Positions 1 to 12,159 of a stretch of DNA of 64,000 nt are shown here, one piece after another; positions within the stretch are counted from its first letter, which is position 1, and the number at the start of each line of letters is the position of its first letter. Source of the stretch: Tomocerus qinae (Eukaryota; Arthropoda; Collembola; Entomobryomorpha; Tomoceridae); the NCBI GenBank assembly GCA_020055645.1, contig CM034547.1:28582513-28646512 (forward strand), read 5' to 3'. The position numbers and the translations under genes were made by a program. Under the pieces are notes generated by a model. That model was not told where the DNA came from and did no database searches. It saw nothing but the letters and a program-made list of their open reading frames with translations.

Positions 1-2060
1 GACCATTGTATGCATATCGGAAATGTAACGACAACTTTGAGAAATCTAATTAAAACCACATTGGTGTCCGGTCTGTTATCTAAATACTTAAAGTAGCGAA
101 AGATCTGTAAAGAAATGCAAAATAAATATAAGTATGTAGAACGTAATATTGATGGTTTGATAGGGCATATTTGTAGTTTTTAGCTAAACAGCATCAATTA
201 AGTGTAAATTTTCGAAAATACCTTCCAAATTTTGCAAAACGATCTGAGTACAATTGGAAACCACACATCAGACAGATCATAATTATAGTCCAATATATAA
301 GGAGTGAGTTTGTCCAGAAGGGGAAAGATGTACAAATATTCAAATGGAATACAAGAAATTACGTCCAAGTAGAAGGTAAACTGGCAGCTTACGGTATAAA
401 ATCCATCAACCAATTTATAGTATATACCTATGTAATTGCACAATATTATTTTGTAGTATAAAACATTGTTTACAGTTAGAATTTAAAACGCTTCAAGCCC
501 CTGCCCTGCTTTTACCCAGCATTCAATATTAATAACAAAGGCACGAGTCGGGTAACATTATTTATTGAATAAACTCAACAATCCTATCCTATCGACAGGC
601 TATCGACTTGCTTTGTCGATTAATTGTGTACCTACCATTTCAAGGCAGAAAATATAGCATTAAAAAGTTCTATTTACGCTTTTTACTTTTGTTTGAATAA
701 TGCAGATGTGGGTATAAATGTGCTTGAAATATACTTATATGTACCCAGATGTGGAATTTATACTATTACTAGTAGTGAAGGGTGAGGGAGGGGTCATGTT
801 AGCCATAGCCATACGTCAAATAAAATATTCAAGGAATTACGATCCGTAAGGTTGTCAGAAATCTGTACGTGCATTTTGATAAAACAACATCACTATAATT
901 GCTTTAATCTTACAACGATTCAGCATATAACAATTAGACATCTCGTTTATGTTTCCCTATAAACCATATGGTACATGGTACGAAATTGGGCTAATGTAAT
1001 CTTATCAAGACAAGGAGCATTTGTCCCTTCACTACCTTTATATTCACTATCTGTAAAGCAAATATCCAGCTTGAGCTTGATTTTACAAATAATTTTAAGC
1101 ATTGCATAAACCAAGAAGGGTGTGAAAGTTGTTATAAGCAATTATTAAGCTTCCTCTTAGGTATAGTTATTGATTACTCATGATTAGGCTCTAATAAAAC
1201 GAAATTATGTGAGCGAATCATTTCAATCCGGTACAATGATCCAGTAAGAGTGCAGAAAAGATTGTATTACAATTAAATTTTTCGATAATGTACCCCAAAA
1301 GCAGATTACCCGAAGCCCGACACACTATGTCCCTAAGTCGGGTGAATTGTGGACGTGGAACTATATAGAACCTATATGTTTTTATACGCATAAAAAGTAT
1401 ACCTGTGACAGGAGCAGCACCCAGTATTTCAATAAGGACGTCAATTACATTAACAAAAATTGTGAACCATCCAAACCAAAAATGACATATGTTATAAGTG
1501 TCATCTTCTGAGCTGAATGCAGCACAGTATGGGACCGTAAATGAAACAACAGTAAGGTAGATAACAAACATATGCGCCCAAACTTTGATAAGGATAGGTC
1601 GATTCTCAATTAAAATCGGAGCAGCAATCAATCCTGAGTAGTCCATATTCTTTTCCGGAATTGTACAAAAATTAATGGAAGATAAGAATGTAGTAGTGTA
1701 AGTGCAAGGATTAAAGGATTAGTTAATCAATAGTACCTTTTTCAGTTTTTTGTTTGTGCATGGCATGTCAACTATATACACGCTTGCTTCATCCATTACA
1801 ATATCACACTTGACAATACGATTAAAACCAGTCGCTCTGTAAAATTGTTCAGTAATTTAAAATGATTAATTGGTCAGAAATCAAAAAAGGCCAATAATAA
1901 AAGTGACAGGTGAAAATAATTTATACTTTCTAAACACGACCGTGTAGTCATGATCCAAATGCTCGTTTCCAGTTGCATCAGCTCCTTTATGCTTATGTAC
2001 ATAAATATTTGGATTATTTCCGATGATGTCATAGGTTCTTCTCATTTTCAGGCGTCGTCT
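1..2060 (-). CDS. Second six-TM channel domain (linker, S1-S5), partial, probably same polypeptide
   Basis: Exons read by splice signal and phase: 2060-1927, 1836-1737, 1649-1403, 1050-975, 387-222 and 104 to the window edge. They give a basic linker of about 80 residues (starting RRRLKMRRTYD), S1 (KVWAHMFVIYLTVVSF), S2 (WFGWFTIFVNVIDVL), an S2-S3 loop, S3 (FTFYLDVISCIPFEYL), an S4 poor in Arg (LRSFCKIWK then IFRYFKYLD), and the start of S5 (FLKVVVTFPICIQW). The pore and CNBD lie beyond base 1. Two splice choices at the 1050-975 / 387 junction keep the frame (975 to 387, or 966 to 380). The first exon is open from 2060 in phase 0, which matches the phase-0 end of the CNBD exon at 2453; there is an in-frame TAG directly upstream in the putative intron. 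An internal ATG at 2045 could instead start a separate tandem gene. Similarity to the first domain is structural; I see no long identical stretch. Confidence 0.75.
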
Positions 2061-2452
2061 CTATTTAATTTTACAAGTACTTCATTATTCATTTCTAATT
2101 TCTACAATTTAATGTGTGTGCAAAGTGCAGTGGTTTCTCCATGTAAATGAGATTTCCCTTTTGAAGCCACAACCCAACTGCAACCTGCAACTTCATATAA
2201 AACTGTGGCATGTGAAGAATGACATGGTAAGGGTTTTATATGGAGTGTATGTTTACAAGAAGGGTACCGTTCCTTGATATGTTTACAATGTAAATACATT
2301 GTATTTGTTAAATTGTTTCGTAAATTAAAAAACTACTACTAGCTTCGACATTTCGGCCCAATATACCTATGCACATCTATTATAATAATAATAATAATCA
2401 CTTAATCAGCAAATGCAGTAAAGTCTTTATATAAGGTGAATTAGAAAGTAAC

Positions 2453-5400
2453 CTCAACCCGCTCTCTCATCAATGCGTAAATGTAAGGACTTCCATCTAA
2501 TAAAGACATCAAATCCTTTTTTCGAAGAGTTAAGATTTGACAAACAGTTCTCGTTTCTATTGTTTGTCGATAGGGAATGGAAAAGAACATGTTAATTTCC
2601 CCAATGACACATCCAGGTCGCAAAACACAAGCTATATTTTCACTCGTCACTCGATTTTGAATGTTGCATTCGCCTTGAAGAATGTAATACATTGTCATAG
2701 CGTAGTCACCAACTTGACAGAGAATCATTTTTGGATTGTATAACTGGACATCAACGATATCAGCTACTGCTTTAAGAAAATTGTCCTCCATATCTCGAAA
2801 CAAGGGAGCCTTGTCAAACATTTCTTTGCAAATATCGAACATTATTTCTTGGTGCATGGGGAAACTAGTACGGGCCACACCCTCTCGATAGATCCATAAA
2901 TAGTTGTAATAGTCTTTAACTTTTCCAATAATAAAACTTGAATTATCGTTGTCGACCTAAGAATCACAATATTATCTGTATATTTAGAAACATAGTTTAG
3001 ATGGGGATATTTCTGTCAACACCATTTTGTCAACAACCTTTTTTGGAAATCACTTTTTGTCAACACGTAGTACCCTTTTTGTCAACATTTGTACATGTAA
3101 GTGTTGCATACTTTGCGTGTGCGTGTGTATACAAAACATTGTAAATGTAAAGTACTACCTCAACTCATCTATCCCTCTGATATGAATTAGCATTATATGC
3201 GTTATCAGTTATTAAGTGGTGTGCAACACCGCTTTATAGGAATACCCGATCTGTCTGTCTGTCTGTCTGTTAGCACGATAACTCAAAAACCTACGGCAAG
3301 CCGTAACAGAAGCTCGCCTGAGTGAAGGAGACCATGTACACATTTTTGGTGGAATAATAATAAATTTATTTTGATTAGTACAATGTAATTCAAACTAGAT
3401 CAATATTTATAATTATTGGAAAAATCTTCAACATTAACAGAAAATCAAAATAGATTAATATTGACTATTAAAATCAACAGAAAATCAAAATAAATTATTA
3501 TTGACTATTAAAATCACCAGAAATTCAAAATAAATTATTATTGACTATGAAAACCAACAGAAAATCAAAATAGATTATTATTGACTATTAAAATCAACAG
3601 AAAATCAAAATAGATTATTATTGACTATTAAAATCAAAAGAAAATCAAAATAGATTAATATTGACTATTAAAATCAACAGAAAATCAAAATAGATTAATA
3701 TTGACTAATAAAAACAACAGAAAATCAAAATAGATAACTGTTGACTGAAAATCAACAGAAAATCAAAATTTATAATTGAACCACTCAATTCTAAAAGTAC
3801 ACATTTCAGAATTCTTTTTAGTTGTCAACGGAAATGAGAATTTTGAATTATGAAATATCCGAATGAAGTTTGACATGTATCCGACACGTGACTCAAGCCA
3901 AAATGTAAAATCGAATCTTTTCAAATTAGGGCAAGTCGCGACCACATTACATTTTGTTTTTCCATAAACAGCTTTGCAATTGAAAATATTCATCCAGTTT
4001 GTAAACCAAAAAAGAGACAAAAACACGAAGCTTTGTGGAGAAAAAACCTACAGCAAGCCGTAACAGAAGCTCGCCTGAGTAAAGGTTACCGTGTACACAT
4101 TTTGGTAGATGAAAAGTACTCGCACGTAAAACAAAACCGAGCGCACTGATTTTGATCCAACTTTCGGAAATGAGTCTTTAAATATGTAGCTACGACATAT
4201 TAAAAATTCAGACATTGATATTATAAGGAAACGAAGCTATATTATTTGAAAAATCAATAAAAAATCTAAATTGATAAATGTTGACTATGAAAATCAACAG
4301 AAAATCGAAATTGATTAATGTTGACTATTAAATTAACAGAAAATCAATATTGATTAATGTTGACTATGAAAATCAACCGAAAATCAAAGTACATTAATGT
4401 TGACTATGAAAATCAACAGAAAATCAAAGCACATTAATGTTGACTATGAAAATCAACAGAAAATCAAAGTACATTAATGTTGACTATGAAAATCAACAGA
4501 TATTCAACTTTGATTGATTATGAGTATTAAAATCAACAAAAATTTAAAGTCGGTTAATAATGACTATCAAAATTAAAAGGAAATCGAAAAAAGGAATTTG
4601 ACTATCAATTTGAATATAAATTCGAAATTGATTTATTTTCATCCTATAATGCGTATTTTGCAGTTTCATTTACGTTATTATAAAATCTTAAATTTGGTAG
4701 AAGCGGAGTTAAATATTTTATACTATCCCGCTAACAATTAATAGGAAACACAATTGAAATTTTTATGGCCCATTTTCTGCTTTGACTATCAAATAAAGAC
4801 AAAGTGAGCGCGCGGTATCTCAGCAACTTATGGACCGATTTGACCCAAAATCAATAGGGTTCGTCCCCAGTCCATAGGCATTGTTTATGCGTAATTTGGT
4901 CAACTTCGGTCAATGCGTTCGAAAGTTATCGTGCGTCCGGACGGACGGACAGACAATACGGTTCTATAAGCTGCCTTATTCAGGCGAGCTAAAACCGCAT
5001 AACTCGGATGAAAGCTACTGCTATAAACATCATTCCCATTTTTAACGTTTTTTGTAGCAAAAAAAGTATTTAGTGAAGAATTATATGGTAAAGATATAAA
5101 AGTATGTTATGGGGCCCAAAATATATATACAGGACAAGCGCATACGAAGCACATATCACAAGTCGTTGTGCCTGCCAGGGAAGTAAACGATGTTCTTTTT
5201 CGTCACGGATGCAGAAATCTGGTCACCAATTATGAAAAGAATTTTCAATTTTTGAGATTCAATTTATAGGCAGTCACGAGAAGCAAAACATATACCTAAA
5301 GGGTCTAACCGTCCTCTAACCGTATAACATAATGATTTGCCCACCACTATAGCTAATGCAACCCCTTAGATATATGTTTTGCTTCTCGTGACTGCCTAAA

Positions 5401-8400
5401 TTGAATCTCAAAAATAGAAATTTTTTTTCATAATTTGTGACCAGATTTCTGCATCCGTGTCGACAAAGAACATCGTTCACTTCCCTGCCCTGGCAGGTAC
5501 AACGACTTGTGATCTGTGCTTCGTATGCGCTTGTCCTGTATAGATATTTTAGGCCCCAAAACATACTTTTATATCTTTACCATATAATTCTTCACTAAAT
5601 ACTTTTTTTGCTACAAAAAAAAACGTTAAAAATGGGAATGATGTTTGTAGCAGTAGCTTTCATCCGAGTTATGCGGTTTTTTCTCCACAAAGCTTCATGT
5701 TTTTGTCTCTTTTTTGGTTTACAAACTGGAGGAATATTTTCAATTGCAAAGCTGTTTATGGAAAAACAAAATGTAATGTGGTCGCGACTTGCCCTAATTT
5801 GAAAAGATTCGATTTTACATTTTAGCTTGAGTCACGTGTCGGATACATGTCAAACTTCATTCGGATATTTCATAATTCAAAATTCTCATTTCCGTTGACA
5901 ACTAAAAAGAATTCTGAAATGTGTACTTTTAGAATTGAGGGGTTCAATTGTTGACTATGAAAATCAACAGAACATCAAAATTGATTAAGATTGAGTATCA
6001 AAATTAACAAAAAATCAAAATTAGAATAATACTGAGTATTAAAATAAACAAAAATTCAAAATTGAATAATACTGAGTATCAAAATAAACAAAAATTCAAA
6101 ATTGAATAATATTGAGTATCAAAATAAACAAAACATCAAAGTTAAGCAATAATGAGTATCAAAATAAACAAAAAATCTATTTAAACTAATATTAATTATC
6201 AAAATGAACAAAAAATCAAAATTGATTAATATTGGGAATCTAATTAAACAAAAAATCAAATTTGATTAATATGGAATATAAAAATCAAAAGAAAATCAAA
6301 ATCGGTTAATATTGACTATCATAAAGAAAACCAATTCTAAAAATGTAAATTTGACTATCAGTTTGCATATAAATGCGAAATAGATTTATTTCCGTTCTAT
6401 AATAGGTATTCTCCGGATTTATTTACTTTATTATAAAATCTTAAATTTGGTCGAAGCGGCATTTAATAATTTGTACTATCCCGCTAACAATCCATAGGAA
6501 GCACAATTGAACTTTTAATGTCCATTTAATGCCATATTTTCATTTTGACTATCAAAATGAAGACAAAGTGAGCGCGCGGCATCTCAGCAACTTATGGACC
6601 AATGTGGCCCATTTTCAATAGGCTTTGTCACAGGTCCATAGGCAATGTTTTTGCCAAGTTTAGTTGAAATCCATCAATATCTTCAAAAGTTATCGTGTAA
6701 ACGGACGAACGGACGGACGGACGGACGGACGGACGGACAGACAGACGGACGGACGGACGGACTGTGCGATTCTATAAGCTGCCTGTTCAGGCGAGCTAAA
6801 ACGGTTTGAGATAATCAACTCAAACTTTCTGTACGTGATGTAGGAATGAAAAGAGAGGTCGAGTTTGAAAATGGACAAAATCGGCGACACCCCCTGACCT
6901 GTGGGTGTGGTCCAAAAATTAAAAATTGTTGTAACTTTAGTTATCGACATTGTAGAACGTCATGAGATAGCTCGTTCGAAAATGTTACTTGTTAGGTCAT
7001 GTCAAGGTCAAGTCACACATGACAAAAGGTCAAAGGTCATTAAAAATTCACTAAAAGCGTCGTGTAACGTCAGATAATCAGATAAAACTTTCTATGCAAT
7101 AGACCATGTTCTTAAGTACCCCAATTTTCAAAAATTGGGGTACGTACCCAAAATCATATGTATAGTCATCCGAAAGAATTCCTTGTCAAGTCGAGAAGTC
7201 AAAATAAGTAAACTGCATTTAAGAAAGATGTTTTAAAACAGCTTTATAGGTGATATAACCAATCAGATAAACCAATTTTGAAAAATTTTTGGGGTACAAT
7301 TTATACCAATTTTGGGGTACTGATTTCAATGTATAAAAATTTTGGGGTACTGACTTCAATGTATAGAAATTTTGGGGTACTGACTGCAATTTATAAAAAT
7401 TTTGGGGTACTGAATACTGTGTATACTTTTGGGGTACATATAAATTTTGGGGGATATGTAAATTTTGGGGGATATATAAATTTTGGGGGATATATAAATT
7501 GTTGTTTTCTAATAGCTCAAATTATTTGATAGTTCAGGACATTGTTAACTTTGTCATACCATGAAGACTAATACATCATACTAATACATTATTAATATAT
7601 TACTAATAATATGTTAATACATCTTAGGGTGGTGTGTAGCAGGTTTTGTGTGGGGCGTAGCGGCTGTCGGGTTGGGGTTGCGGATGTCGGGTAGGGGTGG
7701 CCTGTGTCGGGTAGCAGGGGTCGGGTAGTATGAGACGGATATGGTCATGTGCGCCGTCGGGTGTGTTTTTAAAATTGGGGTACATAAGAACATGGTCTAT
7801 TTCACACCACTTTTTTACACCCATTTGGACATGGTTTATTATAGTTATCAGATATCTCTCGGTTTCTGATAACATGAAAGACAACGTACGTCAGTCGATG
7901 ACTCAGTAGTTTAGTTTTCTGCCTTATTCTCAACCGTCCAGTTTGTGTGGAAAAAAGGGCTTCATATTAAGGGCTATTTATTTCGAAAACTAAAAATAAA
8001 GTAACACAGCAATTGCCCCGAAACGGATACTATAAATTCTTAAAATATTAATGATACTTTTCTTACTGCTTATATGACGTATTTAATTTGACTTCATTTA
8101 TTTTTATTCAAACAATGTGTTAGTTAAGGATTTATTTTAAGGTTACTAAACAATAAATCTTGCTCAATATTTTCATTGCCTAATTTAGTACAAGTACGCA
8201 ATTTTGACTATTTATATCAATAACACTGGTGTTGACAAAAGGCGTTTTCGATTTTTTTTGCTCTGTTGGCATTTTAGTGTCGACAAATTGGGGGTAGGTC
8301 GTTTAGATCTACCTACATCGCGCACCGTCTAAATTTAGTAGCAAAACAGCAAATTCAAGATAAACGTGATTAATTTTTAAATGTTCCCTTATATTGTTGA

Positions 8401-10469
8401 AACATTAAAAAACAAAATATCTGTATTAATTAAACTAAGTTCATTTAGAAAACCTTGTGAGCAGGAAAGCTTTGGGTTTCGAATAGTATATCGAATATCG
8501 ATAAAGATGATAACATCTTACCAAATAATTAACGATCCCTTCCTTTCGTTTAAAGATATCATGCCGTACAGAGTCTGGTTCTAATTCAAATTCCGTTAAT
8601 CTGCTACTCAACTCTCCTGTTATCCACACGGAACCAAGAAACATGAGAAACATAAAGAGTAAGCTTTCTTCAGTGCTTGTCGAATACAAGTCTCCATAAC
8701 TAACATAAATACATATCGTGTATTAGCTGGTAGTTAAAGTTTTTCACTTTATCCTAAAAACCAGAATTATTTTTTTGACAATTTGTTTTTATATTCTTCA
8801 TTCGACTGACCCATGACTCATCCCTAATGCCATTATTCCCACTCTCATATAATAATAACTATATAATACCCCTACGTAGGCTATAATAGTACTTCTCCTT
8901 CTCTTACTTACCCCACTGTTGACATTATAGTCACTATAACGTAGAATGTAGTCACATAAATGTCCAAAGGTTCGGGGAATGGATCTAAATTTTGGGGCGT
9001 CTTTTTGATATTACGGAGTCTTAAGAAGCAGCCATCTGTACCGTTGAAAATACTATCGATATCTTGAGTATTGTGGAGGATCCAGTTTATGTATGACTGG
9101 GTTACATAAAAATAAAATCGACATTTAAATAGTTTTCTTACTTTAATTGTGATAGATATTCGTCATGAATGTCAGTGTTTGACGTTTGACTATAGCCACT
9201 GGCTAGTGGTTATAATGGTAGTGGCTAAAATGGCCTAGTGGCTGGCTTAAATGTTTGTTGGCCAGTGGCTAAAATGGCAAAAATTATTATCTCAAAAAAG
9301 CTAGTTTTAGCATGCAATAATAAAGCATTTTAAGAGTTGATCTAACTCCAGTTGGGGTGAATAAAAGCATTTTAAACTCAGAAGTAAGTCGAGACTCGAG
9401 ACTAATTTTTCGTGCGGAGTATTACTTTAACTTTTGTGTTCAAACAGGAATCACGGACAGACTGACAAAGCCAAATATTTATAAAATATTCTTACGTTAA
9501 ATATATTGTTTTATATTTATTTGTAATACCTCGCTGCAAAACCAATGAAGTATACAAGCAAACCAGTGTGCACACATTACATACATCAAGCCATAGTAGC
9601 ATAGAAATGCAGTTGCCTTACTCAACCGATGTTCAGCTTGCAATTTACCTACAAAAAGCGGATCAAAGATTATTTCAAATAAGACACCGATATAGAGTGC
9701 AGATATTTAAGCAAATAAATGGAACGCAATGCTTCGTTTGCATTTGCTTTGCATCTATTATATGGGTTCAACCTCAAATTATAGTGATTGGTGATAACAA
9801 GAGAGATACTAATTTGGGCCTTAGGCCCATATTTTTAATGACTCGACTCTTAACTCTTACGCACTTTTTCGGGAGTGAAAGGTACCTCAATACGTACCCT
9901 ATACACTCCCAAAGAGTGGAGATTAGAGTGAGAGTGTTTATTAAAAATATGGGCCTAAGAAGTAGAAAAAAATTCAAATTAAAAACAAAATTACGATAAT
10001 ATTTAATGGTTCTTGAAAATCGGAGAACTTTATTGAGTTGAAAGAAGTCGACAATTCCCAAATTATACAGACTGTCTTTAGATTCTACCAAGTGTAAGAA
10101 GATTTCCTCAAAAGGTATCATGGAAAATGCGTCTATTAAAAACTGTCCCGTGGTATATTCCACGAGAAAAATACGAAATTGGATGTTTTTCTGACACCGC
10201 CAAATCTCTACGCACAATTGGATTATTACATCAGCAGTAAAAGTCATATCTAGCACTTCAGCAACTATCCAAGTTTCTTCCACATAGAGCGAAAAAAACG
10301 CAGTATAGGAAACTGCCAAAACTAGATAAAAAGCGAGAAGGCAAATGAAGAATTCCCATGCTTCACTTAGTTTGCAAATTAAACGAAGGAAAAAAGGGAA
10401 TGATATTTTTGTTCCATGATATAATGTTACTGCAGGAGCAGGAGCGTCTTTTGCGTTTGGCCCCTCCAT
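2453..10469 (-). CDS. Cyclic-nucleotide-binding six-TM cation channel, first domain (GYGD filter)
   Basis: Five exons join in frame: 10469-9995, 9648-9530, 9096-8912, 8699-8522 and 2956-2453, with GT-AG ends and matching phases, giving about 487 residues. The start is the ATG at 10469, with an in-frame stop just upstream. Order: S1 about 36-58, S2 70-92, S3 110-128, S4 138-160 (VLRFSRTIKYYRK), S5 173-197 with an AHWFACILHW motif, pore helix and filter MSTVGYGD at 256-263 (the first Gly codon is split by an intron), S6 about 271-292, C-linker with DYYNYLW, then a CNBD at about 370-475. The CNBD keeps the GE pair (VIGEI) and the following Arg (PYRQT) expected for phosphate binding. Family knowledge: CNG channels normally have a non-GYG filter, so a GYGD filter next to a CNBD suggests a K+-selective CNGK/tetraKCNG-type, plant KAT-like or HCN-relative channel. 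The last exon either splices on at 2453 or runs to a TAA at 2441-2443. The 5.6-kb fourth intron is full of transposons. Confidence 0.85.
3774..5949. mobile_element. Foldback (long inverted repeat) element
   Basis: Two arms of about 585 bp are reverse complements: 3774-5303 (excluding the insertion 4048-4994) and 5362-5949, with a loop of about 58 bp. Both outer ends read AATTGAACC(A/C)CTCAATTCT inward. No convincing ORF survives; short open frames in the arms are non-coding by appearance. It is inserted in the 40-bp repeat core of the 3290-6797 element. Target duplication cannot be fixed because the host repeats are degenerate. Confidence 0.8.
4048..4990 (-). mobile_element. HINE-like element inside left arm of the foldback element
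   Basis: A complete 943-bp copy from CCTACAGCAAGCCGTAAC to TCAGGCGAGCT, with 40-bp repeats at about 4255-4560 and a short (ACGG)n at about 4937-4952. The uninterrupted right foldback arm at 5671-5690 is the empty site: six A/T residues. The filled site has six A before and four A after the element. This fixes the ends to within the A-tract. Confidence 0.85.
6798..7097. other. Intronic spacer, nothing recognised
   Basis: Part of the large channel intron. No splice-bounded ORF or clear repeat was seen. Confidence 0.4.
7098..7802. mobile_element. Short inverted-repeat element with G-rich tandem repeats
   Basis: Its ends are inverted copies about 31 bp long: AATAGACCATGTTCTTA at 7098 and its complement ending at 7802, each continuing into the CCCCAATTTT motif. 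The interior carries tandem repeats with TTTTGGGG blocks (7276-7500) and a GC-rich GGTCGGGTAG-type minisatellite (7630-7740). There is no coding capacity. The superfamily is not recognised. Confidence 0.65.
7276..7500. repeat. Tandem repeat, about 27-bp units with TTTTGGGG
   Basis: AATTTTGGGGTACTGA-type units are repeated at near-regular spacing, shortening to about 19 bp at the right end (ATATAAATTTTGGGGG). The open frame across it is a by-product of the period. Confidence 0.7.
7803..8521. other. Intronic spacer, nothing recognised
   Basis: The remaining left part of the large channel intron, upstream (in gene direction) of the transposon nest. No gene or repeat was recognised. Confidence 0.4.
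9821..9958. mobile_element. 138-bp MITE in first channel intron
   Basis: Perfect 18-bp terminal inverted repeats, TTAGGCCCATATTTTTAA and its complement, enclose about 100 bp. The element lies in the intron between channel exons 1 and 2. No target duplication is evident. Confidence 0.75.
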
Positions 10470-10616
10470 TGATTTTCAGGCACAAAAGAAATCTTTCAAA
10501 TTCGAATAAAAAATGCTTCTATCTATAGTCTTTTCTTGTCTAGTACTAAACCCTCTTCATAATAAGAATAGAATACAGGAAGTCTTGATTACTAAACCCT
10601 ATATTTGCCTTGCAAA

Positions 10617-11916
10617 TACTGTCCGATTAAAGTTTTGAGTCGCAAAATTGCAGTTCTATTGTTCTAATTCGGCCACGGGATTGGTTAAAATTTTTTAAAA
10701 TTCGACATTTTATTGGTTATTTCCATGGCGAGATTTCTGTAGGTGACAACTATTTTTTGGAAAGGGATGCATTTCATAGTTCCATTGGGCAGACCCTTCC
10801 AATTTACGGCGAATCCAGTGAAGCAATACTCCACACATGAACAAGACCACTGTAATTACCAAACAAATTGAAATTGGATTTACTACCACTACAAAATATT
10901 AAAAATTGCTTTACCTATATATCTATTACTAATCTAAATGATGTAAAACTAACAACTAAAGCTATCTCAATTATGAGGAAGGGGTAACTTACCTGGGAAC
11001 ACATAGTGCTCAACATATTGGGAAGACACGAACTTGAGGAACCACGAATCCTCGAATTTGATGGCAGGACATATTATATGCCAGAAGAATGAAAACTTAG
11101 GAAAGCTACTACATTTCCTTCCGTTGGTATTTCAGCGGTACAATAACCCTTGTGTCCGTCGGTGATTACAAAATAGCATACCCCCGAGAAAATTTTTTCG
11201 AGAAACAATTTTCGAATGGTTTCGAATATTTTGGAATTCGAATATTCGAAATGGTAATGAGCACTATGTATTCCCAGAAGTTACCTCCTCCTCATAATTG
11301 AGACAGCTTTTGATGTTAGTTTTACATTATTAGCATTAGATTAGTAGTAGGTAAAGCAATTTTAAATATTTTTGTAGTAAATCTAATTTCAATTTGTGTG
11401 GTAATTACAGTTGGTCTTGTTCATGTGTGGAGTATTACTTCACTGGATTGGCCGTGAATTGAAAGGGTCTCAAAAATTTACATACTTAAGATGCTTAGCC
11501 CTGAAAGTCCAAAGGGATACAAGCCACTTGAAGATCCTACAGCAGCATCAGAAACTATAGTGAAAAAGACACTACTGAAGTAAACATCTAATTAGTAGCA
11601 AATAAGTTATAGAATCATAGAAATAACTCATAGAATACTCAGTTATAAATTTTTGTAATCACCTGTTAAATGAACTGTGATTACAATATAATAAAAAGCA
11701 AAGTGTGATTTAGTTTACAAAATACTTCATTGTCTGCTCAATGCAATAATAAATTATGAAATGCACCCCTTTGCAAAAAATAGTTGTCACCTACAGAATT
11801 CTCGCCATGGAAATAACCAATAAAATGTCGAATTTTGAAAAATTTTAACCAATCCCGTGGCAGAAATAGAACAATAGAACTGCAATTTTGCGACTCAAAA
11901 CTTTAATCGGACAGTA
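10617..11916. mobile_element. Long-TIR element, TACTGT family
   Basis: Outer ends TACTGTCCGATTAAAG and its complement. The arms match inward for several hundred bases (10617-11000 against 11240-11480 and 11755-11916). If TA is the target duplication the TIR starts CTGTCC. Each end holds two ATTGG motifs about 30 bp apart. The right half carries about 270 bp with no partner in the left arm, including a 31-codon ORF (11491-11583) whose KGYKPLEDPT resembles the small ORF in the 61815 element. No intact transposase is present. Confidence 0.75.
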
Positions 11917-12159
11917 GGTCTTAGACAGTTTCGCTTTAAAATATGGATCCGTTTTGTAACGATATTCATTACAAATTAGTTGATGGCCGATGCGGAAATG
12001 TGGGGAGGCGGCTAGAATATCCATGGTTATTATAATAAATCACAACACCGTATTTCATTTCAAAATTTTATATGATTTTCATGAACATTCTCAGGGGGAC
12101 TATTTATTGCAACATTTGACTTCTGCATTACAGTCGTTTATGATATCAGTATAATATAT

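Larger units (their letters stand above)
3290..6797 (-). mobile_element. HINE-like tandem-repeat element, interrupted copy
   Basis: Reverse-oriented copy. It begins CCTACGGCAAGCCGTAAC (hairpin TACGGC-aa-GCCGTA), then AGCTCGCCTGA, then degenerate 40-bp repeats (about 3410-3773 and 5950-6310). The unique segment with GCGCGCGGCATCTCAGCAAC and the (ACGG)n block at 6697-6765 follow. It ends TCAGGCGAGCT at 6797. The foldback element 3774-5949 splits the repeat core. It lies in the fourth intron of the channel gene. Confidence 0.75.

Noticed and set aside
2102..2299. Extra exon between CNBD and second channel domain
   Set aside because: The open frame does not join either neighbouring exon in phase with good splice sites and shows no channel-like sequence.
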